64,000 nucleotides of DNA. Origin: Aquipuribacter sp051216895. GTDB taxonomy: Bacteria; Actinomycetota; Actinomycetes; Actinomycetales; JBBAYJ01. Position 1 is the first letter of the stretch. The number at the start of each line of letters is the position of its first letter. This document shows positions 16,406 through 26,165 of this stretch, in pieces. Made by a program: the position numbers and the translations under genes. The notes under the pieces were generated by a model. The model was not told the DNA's origin. It saw only the letters and a program-made list of their open reading frames with translations, and searched no databases. The stretch is from contig NZ_JBPKAO010000006.1 of the NCBI RefSeq assembly GCF_051216895.1, positions 166,690 to 230,689 of the forward strand. The letters are read 5' to 3'.

Positions 16406-18928
16406 TCAGGCCTGCCCGCCCGTGCTCGCGGCGAGCTCGGGGTCGGCGGCCTCCACGAGCGCCGCGACGACCACCCCCACCCGCGGTGGGCTCAGGGGCA
16501 GACCGGTGCCGGCCTCGACCACGTAGAGCACGTCGACGGCCTGCCCGGCGTGGGTGGCGACGTGGGCGGAGCGGATGTCGACGCCCCGTTCGAGCAGGGC
16601 CCGCCCCAGCCCGGCGAGCAGGCCGGGGCGGTCCTGGGATCGGACCTCCAGGACGGTGGCCGACTGGCTGGCGTCGGGCACGACGACCACGGCGGGGCGG
16701 TCGTTGGCCGGTCGCCGCAACCGGTGCGAGGCGTCCCGACGGGCCAGCCGCTCCAGCACGGTCGTGTCACCGGCCTCCAGCCGCTGCAGGTCCACCCGCA
16801 GGACGGCGGGCGAAGGGACCTCGCCGGACGCCTCGACCCACCAGGTGTCCACGGCCGTGCCCTGCAGGGTCCGCACCAGCGCCGAGCGCACCCCGAGCCG
16901 GTGCACGGCCAGGACCCCGGCGATGTCGGCGAACAGGCCGGGCCGGTCCGCCGTCACGACGGTCACCGCCAGCAGCCCCTCGAGCTCGCTGACGTGCACC
17001 TGGCAGCCGCCGACCTCGCGGGCCGCGTCCACCAGCGCCGCCTCGGCGTCGGTCAGCGGCGCCGGGCCGGGGGCGCTGTCGCCGCGCAGCAGCGCCCGGG
17101 CCCGGGCGACCAGGTCGTCCACCAGCCGGGCGCGCCAGGGGCTCCAGGCCGCGGGTCCCGCGGCCAGCGCGTCGGCCTCGGTGAGGGCCCGGAGCAGGGT
17201 CAGCACGTCGCCGCGGCCGCCGACCGCGGCGACCAGGGCCTCGACCGTCGTCGGGTCGTCGGGGTCACGGCGGGTGGCCAGCTCGACCAGGGTCAGGTGC
17301 TCCAGCACCAGCCGCTCGACCACGTCGCAGTCCGCGACGGAGAACCCCATGCGCTCGACCACCGCCCGGGCCAGTGGTGCCCCGGCCCGGGAGTGGTCCC
17401 TCACGCCGGGCCGCTTGCCCAGGTCGTGCAGCAGGCAGGCGAGCAGCAGCAGGTCGGGTCGGGACACGTCGCGCAGGAACCCGTGGGCCTCCACGCAGGT
17501 CTGCACCTGGTGCCGGTCGACCGTCCAGCGGTGGACGGCGTTGCGCTGCGGCCGGTTGCGCACCGGGGCCCACTCCGGCAGCCAACGCGTCACCAGGCCC
17601 TGCAGGTCCAGCGACTCCCACACCCCGGGCAGGTGCTCGCCGGAGGCCAGCAGCTCCACGAAGGCCTCCCGCGCCGAGCCCGGCCACGGCTGCGGCAGGT
17701 CGGGCGAGGCCTCGCCCAGGTGCTCGGTCGTCACCGGGCTGAGCGGCAGACCCGCCCGCGCGGCCGTCGCCGCCGCGCGCAGGGCCAGCGCCGGGTCGTC
17801 GGCCGGGTTGGTCCCGGCCCCCAGGACCAGCTCGCCGTCGTGCTCGACCAGGCCGTGGCCGAGCGCGCGCAGCCGTGGCCGTCGCGGCCCGGGACGCCAC
17901 CGCCGCTGCGGCAGGGACTGGCGCGCGCGCCGGACGGTGGTGTCCACCGCGTGGGCGATCGACCGACCGGACTGGGCCACCTGCTGCAGCAGGTCGTCGG
18001 CGTCGTCGAGGTCGAGCACGGCCGACACGGCGTCCTGTTCCGCCAGCCCCAACCGGTCACCGGGCCGGCCCGTCACCATCTGCAGCGCGTCCCGGGCGTC
18101 CAGCAGGAACGTGTGCGCGGCCTCGATGTCGGCGCCGTGGGGCCGGTCGGTGAGCCACGACGCGGCCAGGGCCCGCAGCGTGGTGACGTCCCGCAGGCCG
18201 CCGCGGGACTCCTTGAGGTCTGGCTCCAGCAGGTAGGCCACGTCGCCGTGGCGCCCCGCGCGCTCGGCCAGGCCGTCCAGCACCTGCGGCAGCCGTCGCC
18301 GGGCCGAGGCGCGCCAGTCCTGGAGCAGGACGGTGCGGGCGTGGGACACCAGCGAGGCGTCCCCGGCGACCAGGGTCAGGTCGAGCAGGCCCACGGCGGC
18401 GGCCAGGTCACCGGCGGCCACCTCACGGCACTGCGCGATGGTGCGGACGGAGTGGTCCAGGCGCAGCCCCGCGTCCCACAGCGGGTACCAGAGGGCGTCG
18501 GCCAGGTCCCCCAGCCGGTCGACGGGCAGGCGGCGCCCCTCGTGCAGCAGCAGCAGGTCGACGTCGCTGGCGGGGCCCGCGTCACCGCGCGCCAGGCTGC
18601 CGACCATGGCCAGGGCCACCCCGGGCGGCCCCTGGACGTCGACCACGCCGGAGTCCTCGTCGCCGTCCCCGGACATGCCGCCCGGGTCCGGGGCCCGCTC
18701 GGCGTCGGCGCCGCGCGGCGTCGGCTCGGCCGCCTCCCCGAGACCGGTCCTGACCAGGGCCCGGTGCCACACCTGCTGCAGGCGGGACACGACCAGGTCG
18801 CTGTGCGCCCGGCGACGTCGGGGCCCGGGCAGGGTCGACCGCACCGAGGCGGCCAGCAGGTCCTTGCCGAGGTCCCGGGGCAGGTCCCCGGGCTGACCCG
18901 GTGCCCCGGTCGTGCGTGTGCCGCTCAT
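16406..18928 (-). CDS. glnD: PII nucleotidylyltransferase/nucleotidyl-removing enzyme GlnD
   Basis: GlnD (840 aa) senses glutamine and modifies or demodifies PII. The nucleotidyltransferase motif GSLARGDAGPASDVDLLLLHE is at 110-130 (Asp122, Asp124). The HD domain is seen at LLLACLLHDLGKRPG, and two C-terminal ACT domains at TADRPGLFADIAGVLAVHRLGV and SQDRPGLLAGLGRALLERGVDI. The N-terminus has an acidic, Gly-rich insert of about 35 residues before the catalytic motif. ATG with GGAGGAG. It follows glnB, separated by a strong hairpin. Confidence 0.96.
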   Translation of the reverse strand: MSGTRTTGAPGQPGDLPRDLGKDLLAASVRSTLPGPRRRRAHSDLVVSRLQQVWHRALVRTGLGEAAEPTPRGADAERAPDPGGMSGDGDEDSGVVDVQGPPGVALAMVGSLARGDAGPASDVDLLLLHEGRRLPVDRLGDLADALWYPLWDAGLRLDHSVRTIAQCREVAAGDLAAAVGLLDLTLVAGDASLVSHARTVLLQDWRASARRRLPQVLDGLAERAGRHGDVAYLLEPDLKESRGGLRDVTTLRALAASWLTDRPHGADIEAAHTFLLDARDALQMVTGRPGDRLGLAEQDAVSAVLDLDDADDLLQQVAQSGRSIAHAVDTTVRRARQSLPQRRWRPGPRRPRLRALGHGLVEHDGELVLGAGTNPADDPALALRAAATAARAGLPLSPVTTEHLGEASPDLPQPWPGSAREAFVELLASGEHLPGVWESLDLQGLVTRWLPEWAPVRNRPQRNAVHRWTVDRHQVQTCVEAHGFLRDVSRPDLLLLACLLHDLGKRPGVRDHSRAGAPLARAVVERMGFSVADCDVVERLVLEHLTLVELATRRDPDDPTTVEALVAAVGGRGDVLTLLRALTEADALAAGPAAWSPWRARLVDDLVARARALLRGDSAPGPAPLTDAEAALVDAAREVGGCQVHVSELEGLLAVTVVTADRPGLFADIAGVLAVHRLGVRSALVRTLQGTAVDTWWVEASGEVPSPAVLRVDLQRLEAGDTTVLERLARRDASHRLRRPANDRPAVVVVPDASQSATVLEVRSQDRPGLLAGLGRALLERGVDIRSAHVATHAGQAVDVLYVVEAGTGLPLSPPRVGVVVAALVEAADPELAASTGGQA

Positions 18929-18992
18929 CGCTGCTCCTCCCCCTGCTCACGTACCTGCACCCCGGCGTCGGGCCGTGGGTGCGGCCCCGGCA

Positions 18993-19036
18993 CCAGGATG
19001 CGCCGGCGCGGGTTGCCACGCGCCGGCGCATCCTGG
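18993..19036 (-). terminator. Strong hairpin between glnB and glnD
   Basis: A perfect 18-bp stem (18993-19010 with 19019-19036, beginning ccaggatgcgccgg) and an 8-nt loop, 22 bp after the glnB stop and 65 bp before glnD. There is no U-tract. It probably terminates most amtB-glnB transcripts and lets only part continue into glnD. Confidence 0.65.
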
Positions 19037-19057
19037 CTGGTCGGGGACCTCGGGAGG

Positions 19058-19396
19058 TCAGATCGCGTCGACCCCGCGCTCCCCCGTGCGGACCCGGACG
19101 ACCTCGTCGACCGGGCTGGCCCACACCTTGCCGTCACCGATGCGACCGGTCTGGCTGGCCTTGACGATGACGTCGACGACGTCGGCGGCGGCGGCGTCGT
19201 CCACCAGGACCTCGATCCGGACCTTGGGCACCAGGTCGGAGGTGTACTCCGCGCCCCGGTAGACCTCGGTGTGGCCGCGCTGGCGGCCGTAGCCGGACGC
19301 CTCCGACACGGTCATGCCCTGGACCCCGAACGCCTCGAGGGCGTTCTTCACGTCGTCGAGCTTGTGCGGCTTGATGACTGCGGTGATGAGCTTCAT
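19058..19396 (-). CDS. glnB: PII nitrogen regulatory protein (GlnB/GlnK)
   Basis: A 112-aa PII trimer subunit. It starts MKLITAVIKPHKLDDVKNAL. The T-loop has YGRQRGHTEVYRGAEY with Tyr46 and the modification site Tyr51. The C-terminal signature is GRIGDGKVWASPVDEVVRVRTGE. The ATG at 19396 overlaps the amtB stop (ATGA), typical of GlnK-AmtB pairs in which PII plugs the ammonium channel. GlnD downstream would modify Tyr51. Confidence 0.97.
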   Translation of the reverse strand: MKLITAVIKPHKLDDVKNALEAFGVQGMTVSEASGYGRQRGHTEVYRGAEYTSDLVPKVRIEVLVDDAAAADVVDVIVKASQTGRIGDGKVWASPVDEVVRVRTGERGVDAI

Positions 19397-20727
19397 GCGG
19401 AGACCTCCGACTTGGACGACGAGGACGACTTCGGGCTGAAGCCCCGGGCGCCGATGCCGCTGAACTCGTACGCGGACTCGGCGTGCTCCGTCGCGTCGAT
19501 GCCCTCGGCCTCGGCCTCCTCCGTGATGCGGAAGCCCATGGTTTTCTGGATCAGGAACCCGATGACGAGCGTCATGACGAAGGAGTAGGCGAGGACGGCG
19601 AACGCACCGCCGGCCTGGCGGGGCAGCAGCTCCAGGCCACCGCCGTAGAACAGGCCCGCGGGGTAGCCGTCGTAGGCCGCGGCGACCGACGGGGCGGCGA
19701 AGAACACGATGAGCAGGGTGCCGACGAGGCCACCCACCAGGTGCACGCCGACCACGTCGAGCGAGTCGTCGAAGCCCAGCCTGTACTTCAGGCCCACGGC
19801 GAAGGCGCAGACCACGCCGGCGATGAGGCCGATGAAGATGGCGCCGACGGGCGTGACCGCACCGCAGGCGGGGGTGATGGCGACGAGGCCCGCCACGACG
19901 CCGGAGGCCGCCCCCAGCGAGGTGGACTTGCCGTCGCGCAGCCGCTCGACCACGAGCCAGCCGAGGATCGCGGCACCGGTGGCGACCAGGGTGTTGACCC
20001 ACACGTAGGCGGCGATGCCGTCGGAGGTGAGGAAGCTGGCGCCGTTGAAGCCGAACCAGCCGAACCACAGCAGACCGGCGCCCAGCATGACCAGGGGCAG
20101 GTTGTTGGGCCGCATCGGCTCCTTGCCGAAGCCCTTGCGCTTGCCGAGCACGATCGTCAGCGCGAGCGCCGCGGCGCCGGCGTTGATGTGGACCGCGGTG
20201 CCGCCGGCGAGGTCGATGGCCTCGATGCCGTCGGCGATCCAGCCGCCCTCGCCGTCCTGGAACGCGAACACCCAGTGCGCGACCGGGAAGTACACGACGG
20301 TGGCCCAGATGCCGGCGAACACCATCCAGGCGGAGAACTTGGCGCGGTCGGCGATCGCGCCGGAGATCAGCGCGACGGTGATGATGGCGAAGACGGCCTG
20401 GAACGCGGCGAAGGCGATGTCCGGGTACGTGCCGACGACCATCTCCTCCCCCGCCAGCTGGTCGGCGTCGGGCATGAGGCCCGCGAAGCCGAAGTACTCC
20501 GTCGGGTCACCGACGAGGCCTCCCTGGCTGGTGCCGAAGGCCACCGAGTAGCCGTACAGCACCCACAGGACGCTGATGAGCCCGAGCGCGCCGAAGCTCA
20601 TCATCATCATGTTGAGGACGCCGCGGTGGCGGTTCATGCCGCCGTAGAACATCGCGAGGCCTGGGGTCATGAGCAGCACCAGAGTGGCGCTGGTCAGGAT
20701 CCAGGCGGTTGTGCCCGTGTCCACCAT
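19393..20727 (-). CDS. amtB: Ammonium transporter AmtB
   Basis: An Amt/Rh family channel (444 aa, about 11 membrane segments). Family motifs include TPGLAMFYGGMNRHRGVLN at the first helices, DLAGGTAVHINAGAAALAL (one pore His) and VGVHLVGGLVGTLL (second pore His). It has a cytoplasmic tail with a run of Ser residues. The ATG at 20727 has a GGAAGG-type Shine-Dalgarno. It is the first gene of amtB-glnB(-glnD). The 240-bp upstream region carries a candidate GlnR-like site. Confidence 0.96.
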   Translation of the reverse strand: MVDTGTTAWILTSATLVLLMTPGLAMFYGGMNRHRGVLNMMMMSFGALGLISVLWVLYGYSVAFGTSQGGLVGDPTEYFGFAGLMPDADQLAGEEMVVGTYPDIAFAAFQAVFAIITVALISGAIADRAKFSAWMVFAGIWATVVYFPVAHWVFAFQDGEGGWIADGIEAIDLAGGTAVHINAGAAALALTIVLGKRKGFGKEPMRPNNLPLVMLGAGLLWFGWFGFNGASFLTSDGIAAYVWVNTLVATGAAILGWLVVERLRDGKSTSLGAASGVVAGLVAITPACGAVTPVGAIFIGLIAGVVCAFAVGLKYRLGFDDSLDVVGVHLVGGLVGTLLIVFFAAPSVAAAYDGYPAGLFYGGGLELLPRQAGGAFAVLAYSFVMTLVIGFLIQKTMGFRITEEAEAEGIDATEHAESAYEFSGIGARGFSPKSSSSSKSEVSA

Positions 20728-20807
20728 GTGGTTGTCACCTTCCGAGTCGCGGGACGGCGCAGGGGTCGGTCCCGTGCCGATCAGTGCGCCCAAGGTGGCG
20801 TCCGGGT

Positions 20808-20845
20808 GTTTCGTCGCCCGCCGTGCCCGGTTACAGGCACGTGAC
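20808..20845. promoter_or_regulatory. GlnR-like box upstream of amtB
   Basis: On the + strand GTTTC (20808), GTTAC (20830) and GTGAC (20841) lie in 11-bp register; the fourth expected box at 20819 does not match. Read on the amtB strand this is GTCAC-n6-GTAAC-n17-GAAAC, close to the GlnR a/b-site pattern. It sits 81-118 bp upstream of the amtB start. This is inferred from a remembered consensus. Confidence 0.35.
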
Positions 20846-20967
20846 GAGCGGGCCCCGGATGTGAAAGGTGCGTGACACGGGAACCGATCACGCATGCCCG
20901 TCGCACGTTCGGTCACGGGTACCGGTCGGCGGCGGCCGACCGGTACCGACGCCGTCCCGGGGCCGGC

Positions 20968-22455
20968 TCAGCCCACGCCGTCGTGCGCCTGGAGGAACTC
21001 GTAGACCTCGGTGTCGTCGACACCGGGGAACGTGCCCGGCGGCAGCGTGGCCAGCAGGTGGCTCTGGGCGCGCGCGCTCGGCCAGGCGTAGCCGCCCCAG
21101 CGCCGTGACAGCTCCGCGGGCGGGCGACGGCAGCAGGTCGGGTCGGGGCAGCGCGAGGTGGACCGCTCGGTCGTCTCCCGCCCCCGGAACCACTTGACGT
21201 GCGCGTACGGCACGCCGACGGCGACCGAGAAGTCGTCGGTGTCGTCGGCCCCGGCCCCGGGCCGCCGGTCGACGTGGGCGGTGCACCAGTACGTCCCGGT
21301 CGGGGTGTCGGTGTACTGCCGGTACGGCGCCGAGCCGTCGGTGGCACCGAAGACCACCCGCACCGTCCAGTGCCGGCACACGGTCTGCCCCTCGATGGCC
21401 CCGGTGGCGTCGGTGGGGAACCGGACCCCGTCGTTCTCGTAGGCCTTGTGGATGACGCCGCTGCGGTGCACGCGCATGAAGTGCACCGGCAGGCCCAGGT
21501 GCCGGGTGGCCAGGTTGGTGAAGCGGTGGGCGGCGGTCTCCTGCGACACGGCGTAGGCGTCGCGCAGGTCCTCCACGTCCAGCTCACGGCGGGCCTTGGC
21601 CCCGGCGAGCAGCGGGACGGCGGTCCGTTCGGGGACCATCAGGGCCGCCGCGAAGTAGTTGGACTCGACCCGCTGCCGCAGGAAGTCGGCGTAGCCGTCG
21701 GGGTCGCTGTGGCCGAGCACGAAGTGCCCGAGGGTCTGCAGCACCACGGTGCGCGCGTCGTGGCCGAGCCCGTTGGCGTCCAGCGGCACGTACAACCGGG
21801 AGTTGCGCAGGTCGGTGACCGAGCGCACCGACCGGGGCAGGTCGTCGACGCGGTGGACGGTGAAGCCGAGGTGGGCGGCGAGCTCGGCGATCACGCGCTG
21901 CGACAGCGGTCCCGCGCCGTGGCCGACCGCGCGCAGCAGCCCGTCGGCGGCCTGCTCGATGTCGGGGTAGTAGTTGTCCCGGGCCCGCATCTGCTCCCGC
22001 AGCTCCCGGTTGGCGCGCCGGGCCTCCTCGGGCGTCGCCGCCATCTCCGTGGCCCGGCGGACCAGCTCGGAGTGCATGCCGACCAGGGCCTCGAGCACCT
22101 CCGTCGAGGTGCGGGGGCCGACCTTGACCTCGGGCAGGTGCAGCGAGGCGTACAGCGGGCTGCGCTGCACCCGCTCCCACGCGATCTCCAGCGCCGCGCG
22201 TCGGCTGGGCGGCTCGGCGCCCAGCAGGTCCTGCACCCCCACGCCCAGCGCGTCGGCGAGCGCGCGGAGCAGGTCGAGCTTCGGCTCGCGGCGACCGTTC
22301 TCCACCAGCGACAGCTGCGAGCCGGCCCGGCCGACGGCCGCACCGAGCTGCTCCAGCGTCCAGCCCTTCTCCCGGCGCAGGTGGCGGACGCGACGACCGA
22401 CCGTCAACGCGTCGGAGGTGGACGAAGTGGCGGAGGTCACGTCGATGGCGCTCAT
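20968..22455 (-). CDS. ramB: Short-chain fatty acid/acetate metabolism regulator RamB
   Basis: A 495-aa RamB/ScfR-type regulator. N-terminal XRE helix-turn-helix (RRVRHLRREKGWTLEQLGAAVGRAGSQLSLVENGRREP), then an IrrE-like/DUF955 central region (HDARTVVLQTLGHFVLGHSDPDGYADFLRQRVESNYFAAALMVPE). The C-terminal domain (about 300-495) contains Cys-rich segments (RCPDPTCCRRPPAELSRRWGGYAWPS). RamB represses isocitrate lyase, malate synthase and acetate activation genes in Corynebacterium and Mycobacterium. Its divergent position next to aceA-aceB agrees. The ATG has no Shine-Dalgarno, but TATCGT ends 7 nt upstream, so it is probably leaderless. Confidence 0.95.
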   Translation of the reverse strand: MSAIDVTSATSSTSDALTVGRRVRHLRREKGWTLEQLGAAVGRAGSQLSLVENGRREPKLDLLRALADALGVGVQDLLGAEPPSRRAALEIAWERVQRSPLYASLHLPEVKVGPRTSTEVLEALVGMHSELVRRATEMAATPEEARRANRELREQMRARDNYYPDIEQAADGLLRAVGHGAGPLSQRVIAELAAHLGFTVHRVDDLPRSVRSVTDLRNSRLYVPLDANGLGHDARTVVLQTLGHFVLGHSDPDGYADFLRQRVESNYFAAALMVPERTAVPLLAGAKARRELDVEDLRDAYAVSQETAAHRFTNLATRHLGLPVHFMRVHRSGVIHKAYENDGVRFPTDATGAIEGQTVCRHWTVRVVFGATDGSAPYRQYTDTPTGTYWCTAHVDRRPGAGADDTDDFSVAVGVPYAHVKWFRGRETTERSTSRCPDPTCCRRPPAELSRRWGGYAWPSARAQSHLLATLPPGTFPGVDDTEVYEFLQAHDGVG

Positions 22456-22459
22456 CTTG

Positions 22460-22488
22460 TTGACGATAGCGAAGGAATCGCGATTCTT
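22460..22488. promoter_or_regulatory. Divergent ramB/aceA promoter region with palindromic operator
   Basis: A perfect 12-bp palindrome GAATCGCGATTC spans 22475-22486. It overlaps a candidate aceA -10 (GATTCT, 22482-22487) whose -35 is TTGACG (22460-22465). The ramB -10 TATCGT on the minus strand (22463-22468) lies beside it. This is not the corynebacterial RamB box (TTTGCAAA type). It could mediate RamB autoregulation and aceA control. Confidence 0.5.
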
Positions 22489-22579
22489 GCCCAGAAGATG
22501 TCGTGGTTCTCGCCCGGACGGGAGCGGAGAGTCCTCTCACCGGGTCCACGGTGGCCCCGGAGCACACGAGGAGATGACC

Positions 22580-23962
22580 ATGACCACCACGTTCCCCACC
22601 CCGACCGGAGCCGGCCAGGAGCACGCGGCGGAGGTCGCCGCGGGGACCCCGGTCACCAGCCCGACCCCCACGCGCCCCCTCGACCCCACCCTCCCCAGCG
22701 CGACCGAGCTCGCCCACGAGTGGGCCACCGACCCCCGCTGGGCCGGCATCGAGCGGACGTACACCGCCGAGGACGTCGTCCGGCTGCGGGGCCGGGTCAC
22801 CGAGGAGCACACCCTGGCCCGCCGCGGCGCCGAGCGGCTCTGGCAGCTGCTGGCGGAGCGGACCTACGTGCCCGCCCTGGGCGCCCTGACCGGCAACCAG
22901 GCCGTCCAGATGGTCCGCGCCGGCCTCGAGGCGATCTACCTGTCCGGCTGGCAGGTCGCGGCAGACGCCAACCTGTCGGGGCAGACCTACCCCGACCAGT
23001 CCCTGTACCCGGCCAACTCCGTCCCCGCCGTGGTCCGGCGGATCAACAACGCCCTGCTGCGCGCCGACCAGATCGGCCACCAGACCGGTGAGACCGACGG
23101 TCCCGCGGACTGGCTGGCCCCGATCGTCGCCGACGCCGAGGCCGGTTTCGGCGGCCCCCTCAACGCCTTCGAGCTGATGAAGCAGATGATCGCCTCGGGG
23201 GCGGCGGGCGTGCACTGGGAGGACCAGCTCGCCAGCGAGAAGAAGTGCGGCCACCTGGGCGGCAAGGTGCTGGTCCCCACGCAGCAGCACATCCGCACCC
23301 TGAACGCGGCCCGCCTCGCCGCGGACGTGTCCGGCACCCGCACCCTGGTCGTGGCCCGCACCGACTCCCTCGCCGCGGACCTGCTGACCAGCGACGTCGA
23401 CGAGCGCGACCAGCAGTTCTGCACCGGCGAGCGCACCGCGGAGGGCTTCTACCGGGTCCGCAACGGCATGGACCCGGTGGTCTCCCGGGTGCTGGCCTAC
23501 GCCCCCTACTCGGACCTGATCTGGGTCGAGACGGGCACCCCGGACCTGGAGCAGGCCCGCGTCGTCGCCGAGGCGGTCCACGCCGAGCACCCCGGCAAGA
23601 TGCTGGCCTACAACTGCTCGCCCAGCTTCAACTGGAAGGCCTACCTGGACGACGAGACCATCGCGAAGTTCCAGCGCGAGCTGGCCGCGATGGGCTACCG
23701 GTTCCAGTTCATCACCCTGGCCGGCTTCCACGCCCTCAACCACTCGATGTTCGACCTGGCCCATGGCTACGCCCGGCGCGGCATGAGCGCCTACGTCGAG
23801 CTGCAGCAGGCCGAGTTCGACTCCGCCGACCGCGGCTACACCGCGGTCAAGCACCAGGCCGAGGTCGGCACGGGCTACTTCGACGCCGTGGCGACGGCCC
23901 TCAACCCCACCGGCTCCACGCTGGCGCTGACGGGGTCCACCGAGTCCGAGCAGTTCCACTGA
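22580..23962 (+). CDS. aceA: Isocitrate lyase
   Basis: Isocitrate lyase (460 aa) splits isocitrate to succinate and glyoxylate. The catalytic loop KKCGHLGGK is exact, preceded by GGPLNAFELMKQMI and AAGVHWEDQLASEKK. SGWQVAADANLSGQTYPDQS and the C-terminal NPTGSTLALTGSTESEQFH are also diagnostic. The ATG at 22580 has GAGGAG 6 nt upstream; the ATG at 22574 directly abuts it and is less likely. It forms an operon with aceB (26-nt gap) and diverges from ramB. Confidence 0.97.
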   Translation: MTTTFPTPTGAGQEHAAEVAAGTPVTSPTPTRPLDPTLPSATELAHEWATDPRWAGIERTYTAEDVVRLRGRVTEEHTLARRGAERLWQLLAERTYVPALGALTGNQAVQMVRAGLEAIYLSGWQVAADANLSGQTYPDQSLYPANSVPAVVRRINNALLRADQIGHQTGETDGPADWLAPIVADAEAGFGGPLNAFELMKQMIASGAAGVHWEDQLASEKKCGHLGGKVLVPTQQHIRTLNAARLAADVSGTRTLVVARTDSLAADLLTSDVDERDQQFCTGERTAEGFYRVRNGMDPVVSRVLAYAPYSDLIWVETGTPDLEQARVVAEAVHAEHPGKMLAYNCSPSFNWKAYLDDETIAKFQRELAAMGYRFQFITLAGFHALNHSMFDLAHGYARRGMSAYVELQQAEFDSADRGYTAVKHQAEVGTGYFDAVATALNPTGSTLALTGSTESEQFH

Positions 23963-23988
23963 GCCCGCAGAGCAGACGAGGGACCACC

Positions 23989-25689
<1,701 letters not shown>

Positions 25690-25746
25690 GACGGCCCCGG
25701 CGTCGGGACGTCACCGGGGACGACCTCGGCGCCGGGACCCGGTCGG

Positions 25747-25787
25747 ACCGGGCGGGTCGTCTGCTCAGCGCAGACGGCCCGCCCGGT
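25747..25787. terminator. Bidirectional hairpin between aceB and the small membrane protein gene
   Basis: An 18-bp stem with one G-T pair (25747-25764 with 25770-25787) and a 5-nt loop. The stop codon of the minus-strand gene lies at its loop, so the stem includes that gene's last codons. It serves aceB and the convergent ftsY operon. Confidence 0.55.
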
Positions 25788-26154
25788 GCAGCACCCGCAG
25801 GATGCGCCAGCCGACCGTGACCACCACCGCCGCGACACCGGTCGCCACCCGGACCAGGGCCCACACGGCCGGGTCGTCCACGACGAGCAGCAGGACGCCG
25901 GGCAGGACGAGCCCGCCCAGCCCGGCCAGCACGAACAGGCGGATCATCCACCGCCGCGGCGCCCCGCCGAGCAGCGGCTCGTCATCGCGCCGGGAGCCGA
26001 GGACCTCGCCGGGGACCGGCTCGCGGGCCCGACCGTCCTCGCCGGACCGACCGTCCTCGCCGGACCGACCGTCCTCGCCGGACCGACCGCCCTCGCCGGG
26101 CGGGTCGTCGTCCCCGCCGCCCCGCTGGCGCGGCAGGCCTCCTCCGCCCGGCAC
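25765..26154 (-). CDS. Small hypothetical membrane protein
   Basis: Not a family I recognise. 129 aa from the GTG at 26154, 11 nt after the ftsY stop. Residues 1-65 are polar and low complexity, with three RSGEDG repeats encoded by 18-bp units. Residues about 70-118 contain two hydrophobic helices (IRLFVLAGLGGLVLPGVLLLV and VWALVRVATGVAAVVVTVGW), and the end is basic (RILRVLHRAGRLR). The position downstream of ftsY suggests co-transcription, but no function can be inferred. A start nearer the first helix (Met at residue 70) cannot be excluded. Confidence 0.6.
   Translation of the reverse strand: MPGGGGLPRQRGGGDDDPPGEGGRSGEDGRSGEDGRSGEDGRAREPVPGEVLGSRRDDEPLLGGAPRRWMIRLFVLAGLGGLVLPGVLLLVVDDPAVWALVRVATGVAAVVVTVGWRILRVLHRAGRLR
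26031..26084 (-). repeat. 18-bp tandem repeat in small membrane protein gene
   Basis: Three exact 18-bp units (gaccgtcctcgccggacc) starting at 26031, 26049 and 26067, with a diverged fourth copy, encode RSGEDG repeats. Confidence 0.9.
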
Positions 26155-26165
26155 GGGTCCGGCCC

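Noticed and set aside
14618..19588. 1656-codon plus-strand open frame opposite ffh, glnD and glnB
   Set aside because: Low-complexity Gly/Arg/Val translation typical of the antisense of high-GC3 genes; the opposite strand holds three well-defined proteins.
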